Shown: positions 11,956 to 25,875, counted from the stretch's first letter. The stretch: DNA of 64,000 nucleotides from Enterobacter sp. 638 (GCF_000016325.1 NC_009436.1:4340001-4404000); one strand, 5' to 3'. A program made the numbers and translations. The notes: a model not told the origin generated them from the letters alone.

Positions 11956-13806
11956 TTAGCCCCCAAGTTTGGATTTATCGCGCACCGCGCCTTTGTCAGC
12001 ACTGGTGGCAAGCGTGGCGTAGGCACGCAATGCGTAAGAAACCTCACGCTGGCGATCTTTCGGCGTCCAGGCTTTATCACCGCGAGCGTCTTGCGCTTCG
12101 CGGCGCGCTGCAATTTCTTGATCGCTCAACTGGAGCTGAATGCCACGGTTTGGAATGTCGATTTCAATCAGATCGCCGTCTTCGATAATCGCGATATTCC
12201 CGCCGCTCGCCGCTTCCGGTGAAACGTGACCGATAGAGAGTCCAGAAGTGCCGCCCGAGAATCGGCCGTCGGTAATCAGCGCACAGGCTTTGCCCAGGCC
12301 CATCGACTTCAGGAAGGTCGTTGGGTAAAGCATTTCCTGCATGCCCGGTCCGCCTTTTGGCCCTTCGTAGCGAATCACCACCACGTCACCTGCAACCACT
12401 TTACCGCCCAGAATCGCCTCAACGGCATCGTCCTGGCTTTCATACACTTTCGCCGGACCAGTGAATTTCAGAATACTGTCGTCGACGCCTGCGGTTTTAA
12501 CGATACAGCCGTTTTCGGCAAAGTTACCGTACAGAACCGCCAGGCCGCCCTCCTGGCTGTAAGCATGCTCCAGCGAGCGAATGCAGCCTTCGGCGCGGTC
12601 ATCATCCAAAGTATCCCAACGGCAGTTTTGCGAGAATGCTTTGGTGGTACGAATCCCGGCAGGGCCCGCGCGGAACATGCTTTTCACCGCATCGTCTTTG
12701 GTGAGCATGATGTCGTACTGCTCAAGCGACTGCGGCAGCGTCAGCCCGAGAATGTTTTTCACTTCACGGTTCAACAGCCCGGCACGATCCAACTCACCCA
12801 AAATCCCCAGAACGCCACCGGCACGGTGAACATCTTCCATGTGATATTTTGGCGTGCTCGGCGCGACTTTACACAGCTGCGGCACTTTGCGGGAGAGCTT
12901 GTCGATATCACTCATCGTGAAGTCGATTTCGGCTTCCTGCGCCGCCGCCAGCAGGTGCAGAACGGTATTGGTTGAACCGCCCATAGCGATATCCAGCGTC
13001 ATGGCGTTTTCGAATGCGGCTTTGTTGGCGATGTTACGCGGAAGAGCGCTGGCATCGTCTTGCTCGTAATAGCGTTTGGTCAGCTCAACGATGCGCGTCC
13101 CGGCACTCAGGAACAGCTGCTCGCGATCGGCGTGCGTCGCCAGCAGTGAACCGTTGCCCGGCTGAGAAAGACCCAGCGCTTCGGTCAGACAGTTCATGGA
13201 GTTGGCGGTGAACATACCGGAACAGGATCCGCAGGTTGGACACGCGGAACGTTCCACCTGATCGCTTTGTGCATCGGAGACTTTTGGATCCGCGCCCTGA
13301 ATCATCGCATCGACGAGATCGAGCTTGATAATTTGGTCAGAGAGCTTGGTTTTACCGGCTTCCATCGGACCGCCGGAAACAAAGATCACCGGAATGTTCA
13401 GACGCAAGGACGCCATCAGCATCCCTGGGGTGATTTTGTCGCAGTTGGAGATACAGACCATGGCGTCGGCGCAGTGGGCGTTCACCATGTATTCCACGGA
13501 GTCGGCGATCAGTTCGCGCGACGGCAGGGAATAAAGCATGCCTCCGTGGCCCATGGCGATACCGTCGTCCACCGCGATGGTGTTGAACTCTTTTGCCACG
13601 CCGCCGGACGCTTCGATTTGCTCAGCGACCAGTTTGCCGAGATCGCGCAAGTGCACATGGCCCGGCACAAACTGGGTGAAGGAGTTCACCACGGCGATAA
13701 TCGGCTTACCGAAGTCGTCGTCGGTCATCCCGGTTGCGCGCCACAGCGCGCGGGCACCGGCCATATTGCGGCCGTGAGTGGTGGTGGCAGAACGATACTT
13801 AGGCAT
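11956..13806 (-). CDS. ilvD: Dihydroxy-acid dehydratase
   Basis: Iron-sulfur enzyme that dehydrates dihydroxy acids to the 2-oxo acids preceding valine and isoleucine. It has 616 residues, as in E. coli. Cluster cysteines are visible in [10 protein letters not shown] (near 122) and [17 protein letters not shown] (near 195). The C-terminal [14 protein letters not shown] motif is also conserved. It lies between ilvE, 50 bp upstream, and ilvA, which starts on its stop codon. Such clusters are oxidant-sensitive, so the enzyme is a known target of superoxide. Confidence 0.99.
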
Positions 13807-13856
13807 GCTTAATCTCTCTCATTAGTGGGACGGTGCGTGCCGCCCCAAAATTATGC

Positions 13857-14786
13857 TTATGAATTAACTTGATCCAACCAGCCCCATTTATCTTCCGTTT
13901 CACCGGTGAAGAGGCCAAAGAATGCTTGCTGAATACGTTTGGTGACCGGGCCACAGCGGCCTTCACCTACCTGGATGCCGTCAACGCTGCGAACGGGGGT
14001 GATTTCTGCCGCCGTTCCGGACATGAATACTTCGTCGGCCAGATACAGCGATTCGCGGGACAGTACCTGCTCGCGCACTTCAATATCCAAATCTTTCGCC
14101 AGCTTGATGATGGCGTCGCGGGTGATACCCGGCAATGCAGATGAGGTAAACGGCGGCGTGAATAAGATGCCATCTTTCACTTCAAACAGGTTTTCACCCG
14201 CACCTTCAGAGATGTAGCCATTCACATCCAGGGCGATACCTTCCTGGTAGCCGTGGCGGCGCGCTTCGCTACCCACTAACAGTGAAGAAAGGTAGTTACC
14301 ACCGGCTTTCGCAGCGGTTGGGATGGTGTTTGGCGCCACGCGATTCCAGGAAGAGACCATGGCGTCGATCCCCTGATCCAGCGCGTCAGCACCTAAATAT
14401 GCCCCCCATGGGAAGGCGGCAATGATCACATCGGTGGTGTAACCGTCTGGCGGGTTTACGCCCATTCCGACATCACCCACGAAGACCAACGGGCGAATAT
14501 AGGCGCTGGTCAGGTTGTTTTGACGAATCACGGCGCGGCACGCTTCCATCAATTCATCAACGCTCTGAGAGACAGGAAAACGGTAGATTTTGGCCGAGTC
14601 ACGCAGACGCTGCATGTGTTCGCGATGACGGAACACCACCGGTCCTTTGTGAGAATCGTAGCAACGGATACCTTCAAAAACGGAGGTGCCGTAGTGCAGG
14701 GCGTGGGACATTACATGGATCTTCGCGTCTTCCCAACGCACCATCTCACCGTTGAACCAAATGTAATCCGCTTTCTTCGTGGTCAT
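13857..14786 (-). CDS. ilvE: Branched-chain amino acid aminotransferase
   Basis: Fold-type IV PLP aminotransferase doing the last step for valine, leucine and isoleucine. It has 309 residues, the E. coli length. The PLP lysine lies in AAKAGGNYLSS (near 160), and the substrate-side motif YIRPLVFVG and the phosphate-binding SGTAAEITPV near the C-terminus are clear. It sits between ilvM (17 bp upstream) and ilvD in the attenuated operon. Confidence 0.99.
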   Translation of the reverse strand: MTTKKADYIWFNGEMVRWEDAKIHVMSHALHYGTSVFEGIRCYDSHKGPVVFRHREHMQRLRDSAKIYRFPVSQSVDELMEACRAVIRQNNLTSAYIRPLVFVGDVGMGVNPPDGYTTDVIIAAFPWGAYLGADALDQGIDAMVSSWNRVAPNTIPTAAKAGGNYLSSLLVGSEARRHGYQEGIALDVNGYISEGAGENLFEVKDGILFTPPFTSSALPGITRDAIIKLAKDLDIEVREQVLSRESLYLADEVFMSGTAAEITPVRSVDGIQVGEGRCGPVTKRIQQAFFGLFTGETEDKWGWLDQVNS

Positions 14787-14803
14787 TTTTCTTCCTATTG
14801 CGC

Positions 14804-15067
14804 TCAGGCGCGAATTTGTTGTGATGCGGTTGTGCTCTGGCAGATGGCGACGTGGGCAACATCAACCAGTTTACTTAGCTGACTAAACAGTAAGTCGACC
14901 GACCGTGGGCTGGCAACGGTCAATTCGATATTTATGTTCTGGGCATCGGTGGCGGTTTCCATATTCATGGCGCAAATCTGAAAACCACGATGGCGTACCA
15001 CGCGCAACACGCGCTCTAACGTTTCCGGGTTGAAGCGAGCCTGCACGGCGACTTGATGTTGCATCAT
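14804..15067 (-). CDS. ilvM: Acetolactate synthase II small (regulatory) subunit
   Basis: An 87-residue ACT-domain partner of IlvG, the same length as in E. coli. It carries the typical [13 protein letters not shown] and [20 protein letters not shown] segments. The start overlaps the last 4 bp of ilvG, so translation is probably coupled to keep the subunits in step. It stabilises and activates the large subunit. Isozyme II is comparatively insensitive to valine. Confidence 0.98.
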   Translation of the reverse strand: MMQHQVAVQARFNPETLERVLRVVRHRGFQICAMNMETATDAQNINIELTVASPRSVDLLFSQLSKLVDVAHVAICQSTTASQQIRA

Positions 15068-16710
15068 GATAATTTCTCCAGCATTTGTGCGTTACTGGCA
15101 CCGGGTGGTACCAATGGCCAGACATTCTCAAGCTCGTCGATTGAGACATGAAGCAGATAGGGCCCCTCGCTGGACAGCATGGTGTCGAGTGCCGCTTCAA
15201 CCTGGTCTTTACGGGTGATGTGTTGGCCTGGGATGCCGAAGGCGCTAGCTAACACGAGGAAATCGGGGTTATCGGTAAGGGTCGTTTCACTATAGCGTTC
15301 GTTGAAGAACAACTGCTGCCACTGGCGAACCATCCCCAAACGCTGGTTATCCAGTAACAGGATTTTCAGCGGTAACTGTTTACGCTTAACGGTGCCCAGT
15401 TCCTGAACGTTCATCATGAACGAGCCGTCACCCGAGACGCAGATAACCGTATCGTTGGGACGCGCAACCTGCGCACCCACCGCTGCGGGTAATCCAAATC
15501 CCATGGTGCCTAAGCCGCTTGAGGTGATGAAATTTTCCGGGCGGGTGTAGGTCATGTGCTGTGCGGACCACATCTGATGCTGACCGACATCAGTGGTGAC
15601 CACGCTGTTAGCCGGTTTGCGATCCGACAGCTGCTTTAACAGCAATGGCGCGTAGATTGCTTCGCCCGGGTGGTCGTAACGCCAGGCATTTTCTGTGCGC
15701 ATCTGCGCCGTATGTTCACGCCATTTGTTGATCGACAAAGACTGCTGCAGTGCTGGCAATAAAGCATTCAGGTCGCCCTGCAGTGTCACATGAGCCTGAC
15801 GCAGTTTGTGCATTTCGGCGGGGTCAATATCCATGTGGATCACTTTCGCATTCGGCGCAAACGTATTCAGCTTACCGGTCACACGGTCATCAAAGCGGGC
15901 GCCCACTGCGATAAGTAAATCGCACTCTTGAACGGCCAGATTAGCGGCTTTCGTCCCGTGCATACCCAACATACCCAGATAGTACGAGTAATCAGCATCC
16001 ACCGCGCCGAGGCCTTTCAGCGTGCAGGTTGCAGGCATTTGAGTGACGTCGATAAACTCCCGCATAGCCGGAACCGCCTGCGCCATGCCTACGCCACCGC
16101 CGATATACAGGATGGGCTGCTGCGCCAGCGCCAGCATCTGCCGGGCTTCTTCTACTTCCGAGTACGGGAAAGCATCTTTCGTTTCAACCGTGGAAAAATG
16201 GGGCTCCAGATCGCCCATTGCGAGCTGGATATCTTTAGGAATGTCGATCAGGACCGGACCCGGACGGCCTGAGTTTGCCACCTCAAAGGCTTCTGCCATT
16301 ACGCGTGGCAGTTCTTCCAGAGACTGCACCAAAAAGCTGTGCTTGGTGCAGGCCAGTGACAAACCCAGAACGTCCACTTCCTGAAACGCATCTGTACCAA
16401 TCAGGGGCAACGCCACCTGACCGGTGATTGCCACGACAGGAACGGAATCGAGTAACGCATCAGCCAGGCCAGTGATCAGGTTAGTCGCCCCAGGACCGGA
16501 AGTCGCCATACAAACGCCGGTTTTCCCCGTGGCTCGGGCGAAACCAATCGCCGCCATTGCCGCGCCCTGCTCGTGTCGGCACAACAGATGTTCCACGCCG
16601 CCGTCATACAGTGCATCGTAAATCGGCATAATTGCGCCTCCTGGATATCCGAACACCATCTCGACTCCCTGCGCGCGCAACGCATGTACTACCCACTGTG
16701 CCCCATTCAT
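15064..16710 (-). CDS. ilvG: Acetolactate synthase II large (catalytic) subunit, intact
   Basis: Thiamine-diphosphate enzyme that condenses pyruvate with pyruvate or 2-oxobutanoate. All 548 residues are in one frame, so unlike the frameshifted gene of E. coli K-12 this copy should be functional and give valine tolerance. The catalytic glutamate is in RHEQGAAMA (near 47) and the ThDP motif runs from GDGSFMMN to LLLDNQ (about 428-456). It starts 2 bp after the ilvX stop. Confidence 0.98.
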   Translation of the reverse strand: MNGAQWVVHALRAQGVEMVFGYPGGAIMPIYDALYDGGVEHLLCRHEQGAAMAAIGFARATGKTGVCMATSGPGATNLITGLADALLDSVPVVAITGQVALPLIGTDAFQEVDVLGLSLACTKHSFLVQSLEELPRVMAEAFEVANSGRPGPVLIDIPKDIQLAMGDLEPHFSTVETKDAFPYSEVEEARQMLALAQQPILYIGGGVGMAQAVPAMREFIDVTQMPATCTLKGLGAVDADYSYYLGMLGMHGTKAANLAVQECDLLIAVGARFDDRVTGKLNTFAPNAKVIHMDIDPAEMHKLRQAHVTLQGDLNALLPALQQSLSINKWREHTAQMRTENAWRYDHPGEAIYAPLLLKQLSDRKPANSVVTTDVGQHQMWSAQHMTYTRPENFITSSGLGTMGFGLPAAVGAQVARPNDTVICVSGDGSFMMNVQELGTVKRKQLPLKILLLDNQRLGMVRQWQQLFFNERYSETTLTDNPDFLVLASAFGIPGQHITRKDQVEAALDTMLSSEGPYLLHVSIDELENVWPLVPPGASNAQMLEKLS

Positions 16711-16712
16711 AG

Positions 16713-16763
16713 TCAGTTCCCCGTCATACTTCGAGAGAAACAGTATTTTATGCTAGTCATCAT
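16713..16763 (-). CDS. ilvX: IlvX, small peptide encoded ahead of ilvG
   Basis: A 16-codon frame, [16 protein letters not shown], lies between the attenuator and ilvG. It has a good ribosome binding site (AGGAG 6-7 bases upstream) and ends 2 bp before the ilvG ATG. It aligns end to end with the recalled E. coli IlvX (MNNSTKFCFSRFRTGN), same length and same SxKxCFSR and TGN. Conservation of frame with several substitutions suggests selection on the peptide or on coupled translation of ilvG. Function is not known to me. Confidence 0.85.
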   Translation of the reverse strand: MMTSIKYCFSRSMTGN

Positions 16764-16794
16764 TATCTGCTCCTCGTTTAAGTTTTTAAGTCAT

Positions 16795-16827
16795 AAAAAA
16801 ACCCCCGGACCTTTCGGTGCGGGGGTC
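16795..16827 (-). terminator. ilvGMEDA attenuator
   Basis: On the minus strand, GACCCCCGCACC-GAAA-GGTCCGGGGG is followed by seven T, 22 bp after the ilvL stop. It is the transcription attenuator of the operon: ribosome stalling on ilvL frees the antiterminator and lets transcription reach ilvXGMEDA. Confidence 0.93.
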
Positions 16828-16849
16828 TTAGTTCGTTAAGGCTTGTTTT

Positions 16850-16948
16850 TTAAGCCTTTCCTCGTCCAAGTGCAGCCCCGCACGGTGGGATAATAATCAC
16901 CACCACGCTAATTACGACTAGGCTAATCACTTGTAGAAGGGCTTTCAT
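16850..16948 (-). CDS. ilvL: ilvGMEDA operon leader peptide
   Basis: A 32-residue leader peptide, MKALLQVISLVV...GRGKA. Fifteen of its 32 residues are Leu, Val or Ile (4 Leu, 6 Val, 5 Ile), including two rare CTA leucine codons. Ribosome stalling when any of these charged tRNAs is short favours the antiterminator over the attenuator just downstream. It matches the E. coli leader in length and in its end PPCGAALGRGKA. Confidence 0.96.
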   Translation of the reverse strand: MKALLQVISLVVISVVVIIIPPCGAALGRGKA

Positions 16949-17170
16949 ATTCAGTTATTTTTGCATCTTGTTCGAAGGAATACCTAAAGAGGTAACACAG
17001 ATATTGATTTGAAGACAAGGAATATTTACGGCGCATTCATTTGGCTAACGAATCGTTTTGTTAAAAATGATTGTTTTATATAAGAAATTTATAAAATGAA
17101 GATTTTTCATTATTTTTTTCAATCTGGCGTCAGGCGATACACCGGCTTACTTCGAGTTGCGAGCGTGATT
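16949..17170 (-). promoter_or_regulatory. ilvLXGMEDA promoter and AT-rich upstream region
   Basis: Upstream of ilvL the minus strand holds the conserved leader segment with CTTCGAACAAGATGCAA, then an AT-rich stretch (about 17040-17125) of the type that carries the IHF-bound activating sequence of the E. coli ilvGMEDA promoter. Exact promoter boxes are not assigned. The remainder up to yifB (17171-17291) is described with the palindrome there. Confidence 0.6.
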
Positions 17171-17174
17171 CAAG

Positions 17175-17197
17175 CATTATGCAAACATTGCATAATG
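17175..17197. promoter_or_regulatory. 23-bp perfect palindrome upstream of yifB
   Basis: CATTATGCAA and TTGCATAATG are a perfect 10-bp inverted repeat around ACA, 95 bp before the yifB start. The right arm contains CATAAT, usable as a -10 box for yifB, so a protein bound here would control yifB. I do not recognise the binding protein; the spacing does not fit CRP or CRP-S sites. Confidence 0.6.
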
Positions 17198-17291
17198 TCT
17201 TAAAAAAACGTGAAAGCACCTCGTAATGCTACAAATTGCTGCTAAAAAACGAAAAATAATCCAGGCATAGTGACATCAAAAGGAGGCGTTC

Positions 17292-18812
17292 ATGTCACTG
17301 TCTGTTGTTTATACCCGCGCTGCTTTAGGAGTGCAGGCCCCGCTCATCTCTGTTGAGGTTCATTTGAGTAACGGTCTCCCAGGCTTAACGCTTGTCGGGC
17401 TGCCCGAAACGACAGTGAAAGAAGCCCGAGATCGCGTTCGTAGCGCCATTATCAATAGTGGTTATACCTTTCCGGCAAAAAAGATAACCGTCAACCTGGC
17501 GCCTGCAGACTTGCCCAAAGAAGGCGGGCGATATGATTTACCTATCGCTATAGCGCTTCTCACCGCCTCTGAGCAACTTAACGCCCCCAGACTGAACACG
17601 TACGAGTTTGTGGGCGAACTAGCGCTTACAGGTGCGTTACGTGGCGTTCCAGGCGCAATCTCCGGGGCGTTAGCCGCCTTAAAGGCGGGAAGAGAGATTA
17701 TCGTTGCTGCCGAGAATGCATCAGAGGTCAGCCTGATCGAGAAAAAGGGTTGCCTGATTGCCAATCACCTACAAGAAGTCTGTGCTTTTCTCGAAGGCCG
17801 TCATGAGCTTGCCGAACCCGAGGAAAATCGTTTAGTAGTATCAGACTCTCTTGACGACCTGAGCGATATCATTGGCCAGGATCAGGGAAAGCGTGCGCTG
17901 GAAATCACCGCGGCCGGTGGTCATAACCTTCTGCTTATCGGGCCGCCAGGGACAGGAAAAACGATGCTGGCAAGTCGGCTGAATGGTCTGCTCCCACCAC
18001 TAAATAATCAGGAAGCGCTTGAGAGTGCCGCAATCATAAGTCTGGCGAATTCAATATCATTGAAGAAGCAATGGAAGAGACGACCGTTTCGTTCTCCTCA
18101 TCATAGCGCCTCACTCTGTGCGATGGTCGGCGGCGGCTCTATTCCTGAGCCCGGTGAAATCTCTTTAGCTCATAACGGAATTCTTTTTCTTGATGAGTTA
18201 CCGGAGTTTGAACGACGGGTTCTGGATGCATTACGTGAGCCTATCGAGTCCGGACAGATCCACATTTCGCGTACACGAGCGAAGATTAGCTACCCCGCGC
18301 AGTTTCAGCTCATTGCCGCCATGAATCCAAGCCCATCAGGGCATTATCAGGGCAATCACAACCGGAGTACGCCTGAACAAACGCTTCGCTACCTGGGGAG
18401 GTTGTCAGGGCCCTTCCTTGACCGTTTTGATTTGTCCCTGGAGATCCCGCTGCCACCACCGGGAGTGCTTAGCCAGACAAATTCTACGGGTGAAACCAGC
18501 GTGACCGTGCGGGAAAGGGTGATCATCGCACAGGAACGGCAGTTGAAGCGCCAAAATAAGCTTAATGCACGTCTCGATAACGCCGAGATTCGCCAGCGTT
18601 GTCGTTTGTCAGAGGAGGATTCCCGTTGGCTAGAAGAGACGTTAACGCGGCTTGGGCTTTCAGTGCGGGCCTGGCAACGCTTATTGAAGGTTGCACGCAC
18701 TATTGCAGATTTGGAGAGTTGTGGTGATATCGAGAGGAGGCATTTGCAAGAAGCATTAAGCTATCGCGCGATAGATCGTCTGCTGCTGCATCTGCAAAAG
18801 ATGCTGACGTAG
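17292..18812 (+). CDS. yifB: YifB/ComM-family AAA+ ATPase (Mg-chelatase-like)
   Basis: A 506-residue protein of the ComM/RadM-like family, linked in naturally competent relatives to branch migration during transformation. It has an N-terminal ChlI-type domain (about 1-170; SVVYTRAALGVQAPLISVEVHLSNGLPG), an AAA+ module with Walker A IGPPGTGKT near 216-224 and Walker B GILFLDELPEF near 293, and the C-terminal Mg-chelatase domain. A ribosome binding site AGGAGG precedes the ATG. It is divergent from ilv and convergent with maoP. Its role in non-competent enterobacteria is uncertain. Confidence 0.95.
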   Translation: MSLSVVYTRAALGVQAPLISVEVHLSNGLPGLTLVGLPETTVKEARDRVRSAIINSGYTFPAKKITVNLAPADLPKEGGRYDLPIAIALLTASEQLNAPRLNTYEFVGELALTGALRGVPGAISGALAALKAGREIIVAAENASEVSLIEKKGCLIANHLQEVCAFLEGRHELAEPEENRLVVSDSLDDLSDIIGQDQGKRALEITAAGGHNLLLIGPPGTGKTMLASRLNGLLPPLNNQEALESAAIISLANSISLKKQWKRRPFRSPHHSASLCAMVGGGSIPEPGEISLAHNGILFLDELPEFERRVLDALREPIESGQIHISRTRAKISYPAQFQLIAAMNPSPSGHYQGNHNRSTPEQTLRYLGRLSGPFLDRFDLSLEIPLPPPGVLSQTNSTGETSVTVRERVIIAQERQLKRQNKLNARLDNAEIRQRCRLSEEDSRWLEETLTRLGLSVRAWQRLLKVARTIADLESCGDIERRHLQEALSYRAIDRLLLHLQKMLT

Positions 18813-18813
18813 A

Positions 18814-18838
18814 AAAGGGGCCTAAGCCCCTTTCTCAT
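18814..18838. terminator. Bidirectional terminator between yifB and maoP
   Basis: AAAGGGGC-CTAA-GCCCCTTT is a perfect 8-bp stem with an A-run on one side and a T-rich tail on the other, in the 30-bp gap between the convergent genes. Confidence 0.85.
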
Positions 18839-18842
18839 TATA

Positions 18843-19181
18843 TCAATCGTCCGATTCGGTGTAGTCTTCTGCACCTTCTACCTGTGGCTTACCGCCAGAC
18901 AGTGTATGAAAACGCTTTGGTCGCTTAATACGACCCATATACTTGATCCATACACGTTCTATTTCAGATTCCGGCTCACGTTCCCCACGGCAAACGGCAA
19001 CAAACTGTTTTTCGTCTTCCGTTGCAGGCTCACGTTTCCCCAGATCTAACTCGTTAAAAGCGTAACCATGACGTTCAAGCAGTTGCGCTTCTTTAATGGT
19101 GAAGTCACCGTGACGAGAGAACCCACGCGGATAATTTTTATTGTCAAAAAAACGATTAGTCGTCGTAAAGCTTTCCGCCAT
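18843..19181 (-). CDS. maoP: Macrodomain Ori organisation protein MaoP (YifE)
   Basis: A 112-residue DUF413 protein, the E. coli length, starting [25 protein letters not shown] and ending in an acidic tail. In E. coli MaoP acts with a nearby cis site, maoS, to constrain long-range DNA mobility in the Ori macrodomain. maoS should lie in or beside the 118-bp gap to hdfR, but I cannot identify it by eye. It is divergent from hdfR. Confidence 0.93.
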   Translation of the reverse strand: MAESFTTTNRFFDNKNYPRGFSRHGDFTIKEAQLLERHGYAFNELDLGKREPATEDEKQFVAVCRGEREPESEIERVWIKYMGRIKRPKRFHTLSGGKPQVEGAEDYTESDD

Positions 19182-19299
19182 CCTACACGCTCCTAATTCT
19201 TTGGCCGAGCTATTTATGGCGCGGAGTATTAGTTACGCTTGACAGAGTGTAAAACAAAAGATTTAAATCATAACGACAAATAATTTTGCGGAGAAAGAT

Positions 19300-20121
19300 G
19301 TGGATACGGAATTGCTAAAAACTTTCCTCGAAGTGAGCAGAACGCGTCACTTTGGGCGGGCAGCAGAAGCGCTTTATCTGACGCAATCAGCCGTCAGTTT
19401 TCGTATTCGCCAGCTAGAAAACCAGCTTGGTGTGAATCTTTTTACCCGCCATCGCAACAATATTCGCTTAACTGCTGCCGGGGAAAAGCTCCTCCCTTAC
19501 GCAGAAACATTGATGAACACCTGGCAGGCCGCGCGAAAAGAAGTCGCCCACACCTCGCGATACAATGAGTTTTCCATTGGGGCCAGCGCGTCTTTGTGGG
19601 AATGCATGCTAAGTCAGTGGCTTACCCGTTTATACCGGTCACATGATAATTTGCAGTTTGAGGCCAGGATCGCACAGAGACAATCGCTTGTGAAGCAGCT
19701 GCATGAGCGCCAGTTGGATCTTTTGATTACTACCGAAGCCCCTAAAATGGATGAGTTTAGCAGTCAGATCCTTGGACAGTTTAGTCTCGCACTCTATGCC
19801 TCTGCGCCTTCAATGATGAAAGCGGATCTGACCTATTTGCGCCTGGAATGGGGACCTGATTTTCAGCAGCACGAAACGGGTTTGATTGCTGCGGATGATA
19901 TCCCGGCTCTGACAACGAGTTCAGCTGAGATGGCTTGTCAGCAATTAGCGACTCTTAAAGGGTGCACCTGGTTGCCTGCTCGTTGGGCCGATGAGAAGCC
20001 AAATTTGCACACTGTTACGGATTCAACAACGCTATCCAGACCGCTTTACGCCGTTTGGCTTCAGAACAGTGATAAGCAGGTGCAAATAAAGGATCTTTTA
20101 AAAATCAATGTGATGGATTGA
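19300..20121 (+). CDS. hdfR: LysR-type regulator HdfR
   Basis: In E. coli HdfR represses the flagellar master operon flhDC. This copy has 273 residues (E. coli about 279), with a near-identical first 85 residues (helix-turn-helix in [28 protein letters not shown]) and a diverged, slightly shorter central region. It starts at GTG (19300), which overlaps an out-of-frame ATG one base earlier. It is divergent from maoP and faces the tail of the rRNA operon; its own coding strand has no strong terminator before the tRNA genes except the hairpin at 20291-20322. Confidence 0.95.
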   Translation: MDTELLKTFLEVSRTRHFGRAAEALYLTQSAVSFRIRQLENQLGVNLFTRHRNNIRLTAAGEKLLPYAETLMNTWQAARKEVAHTSRYNEFSIGASASLWECMLSQWLTRLYRSHDNLQFEARIAQRQSLVKQLHERQLDLLITTEAPKMDEFSSQILGQFSLALYASAPSMMKADLTYLRLEWGPDFQQHETGLIAADDIPALTTSSAEMACQQLATLKGCTWLPARWADEKPNLHTVTDSTTLSRPLYAVWLQNSDKQVQIKDLLKINVMD

Positions 20122-20163
20122 TAGCTGAAGGCTTGCAAGGATGCAGGTTTTGGGGATTTCGAA

Positions 20164-20195
20164 ACAAAAAAAATCCTTTGCCTAAGCAAAGGATT
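20164..20195 (-). terminator. Terminator of the rRNA operon
   Basis: On the minus strand, AATCCTTTGC and GCAAAGGATT form a perfect 10-bp stem followed by eight T, directly after tRNA-Trp. This is the end of the rrn transcript. Confidence 0.92.
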
Positions 20196-20200
20196 ATATA

Positions 20201-20276
20201 TGGCAGGGGCGGAGAGACTCGAACTCGCGACACCCGGTTTTGGAGACCGGTGCTCTACCAACTGAGCTACGCCCCT
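20201..20276 (-). tRNA. trpT: tRNA-Trp (CCA anticodon)
   Basis: A 76-nt cloverleaf with encoded 3' CCA, acceptor AGGGGCG paired with CGCCCCT, T-loop GTTCGAGTC, and anticodon arm CGGTCTCCAAAACCG. It is the last gene of the rRNA transcript, as in E. coli rrnC. Confidence 0.98.
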
Positions 20277-20290
20277 AAATTTTCTTACTA

Positions 20291-20322
20291 TTAAGCCTGC
20301 TTGTTTAGCAGGCTTAATTTTT
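20291..20322 (+). terminator. Plus-strand terminator-like hairpin between tRNA-Trp and tRNA-Asp
   Basis: TTAAGCCTGC and GCAGGCTTAA form a perfect 10-bp stem with a 7-nt loop, followed on the plus strand only by TTTTT. Read on the minus strand it has no T-run, so it should let rRNA transcription pass while stopping hdfR read-through. Confidence 0.65.
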
Positions 20323-20330
20323 ATAATAAG

Positions 20331-20407
20331 TGGCGGAACGGACGGGACTCGAACCCGCGACCCCCTGCGTGACAGGCAGGTATTCTAACCGACTGAACTA
20401 CCGCTCC
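20331..20407 (-). tRNA. aspT: tRNA-Asp (GTC anticodon)
   Basis: A 77-nt cloverleaf with encoded CCA, GGAGCGG acceptor, TAGTTCAGTCGG D-arm, and anticodon stem-loop CCTGCCTGTCACGCAGG. It lies 53 bp downstream of 5S in the rRNA transcript, as in E. coli rrnC. Confidence 0.98.
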
Positions 20408-20460
20408 ACCGAAGACTGCTGTAACCACCGGATTTATGCACCGGCTTACTACTTAATTTG

Positions 20461-20580
20461 ATGCCTGGCAGTTCCCTACTCTCACATGGGGAGACCCCAC
20501 ACTACCATCGGCGCTACGGCGTTTCACTTCTGAGTTCGGCATGGGGTCAGGTGGGACCACCGCGCTAAAGCCGCCAGGCA
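20461..20580 (-). rRNA. rrf: 5S ribosomal RNA
   Basis: A 120-nt gene from TGCCTGGCGG to CTGCCAGGCAT, identical to E. coli 5S over nearly all its length, including the GCCGAACTCAGAAGTGAAAC core. The 93-bp spacer to 23S holds no gene. Confidence 0.98.
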
Positions 20581-20673
20581 AATTCTGTTATCAACATGCA
20601 TCTCTGCACATCAATTAATCTGTTATCAAGCTGAATATCGTGTCTCTTTCCGCCAAAACAGCTTCGGCGTTGT

Positions 20674-23584
<2,911 letters not shown>

Positions 23585-23716
23585 TCACAACCCGAAGATG
23601 TTTCGTAAAACACCCGCAGTGTTGCGAAAATTTGAGAGACTTGAACACACCGCTTATCTGCTCTTATTACGGAGAGCAGACACAGTGTGTCGTTTCAATT
23701 TTCAGCTTGATCCAGA

Positions 23717-23729
23717 TTTTTAAAGAGCA
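23717..23729 (-). promoter_or_regulatory. boxA antitermination site in the 16S-23S spacer
   Basis: TGCTCTTTAAAAA on the minus strand, about 130 nt before mature 23S, is the spacer boxA bound by NusB-S10 in ribosomal antitermination. Confidence 0.8.
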
Positions 23730-23792
23730 AAACTTCGCAGCGCACCTTTTCAGGTACACTCTGAAGTTTTCTTATTTTCAGCAGTAAAAGGA

Positions 23793-23868
23793 TGGTGGAG
23801 CTATGCGGGATCGAACCGCAGACCTCCTGCGTGCAAGGCAGGCGCTCTCCCAGCTGAGCTATAACCCC
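23793..23868 (-). tRNA. alaT: tRNA-Ala (TGC anticodon)
   Basis: A 76-nt spacer tRNA with encoded CCA: acceptor GGGGTTA, D-arm TAGCTCAGCTGGGAGAGCG, anticodon loop CTTGCAAG. It is the second of the Ile-Ala pair in the 16S-23S spacer. Confidence 0.98.
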
Positions 23869-23976
23869 ATCGTAAAGACTAATCTCTGTACCGCAATTCG
23901 ATTCCGGTCAAGGCGTGGTGACACAAAACATACTGAGGTATGTGAGCGTCACTGCAACGCAGAGCGGTAGCGAATT

Positions 23977-24053
<77 letters not shown>

Positions 24054-24124
24054 GCAGAGATTCTTTTACTGCTTATTTTTCATCAGACAATCTGTGTGGA
24101 CACTACAAAGGCAGGTTCTTTAGG

Positions 24125-25664
<1,540 letters not shown>

Positions 25665-25796
25665 AAGTTTGATGCTCGTGAATTAAACTTCGTAATGAAT
25701 TACGTATGTTCACTCAGAGACTTTGGTATTCATTTAGCGTCTTGCGACGTTTAGAATCCATGTCACTTTGAGTGCCCACACAGATTGTCTGATAAA

Positions 25797-25809
25797 TTGT
25801 TAAAGAGCA
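25797..25809 (-). promoter_or_regulatory. boxA antitermination site in the rRNA leader
   Basis: TGCTCTTTAACAA on the minus strand is identical to the E. coli rrn leader boxA and is followed by the conserved leader segment ATTTATCAGACAATCTGTG that pairs in 16S processing. Confidence 0.92.
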
Positions 25810-25847
25810 GTGCAACGCGGCTTTCGCTCACCGTTGCGAGGTCCCGT

Positions 25848-25875
25848 ATAATACGTTTTCCTCATTCAGAGTCAA
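25848..25875 (-). promoter_or_regulatory. rRNA promoter P2
   Basis: On the minus strand TTGACT (25875-25870) and TATTAT (25853-25848) are 16 bp apart, in the same context as E. coli rrn P2. P2 lies downstream of P1 and gives the basal rRNA transcript. Confidence 0.88.

Noticed and set aside
15064..16710. K-12-type ilvG frameshift
   Set aside because: The frame is open for all 548 codons, with the ThDP motif and C-terminus in the same frame.
17175..17197. CRP or CRP-S site for yifB
   Set aside because: Half-site spacing is 3 bp with TGCAA/TTGCA, not TGTGA or TGCGA with 6 bp between, so the palindrome belongs to another regulator if any.
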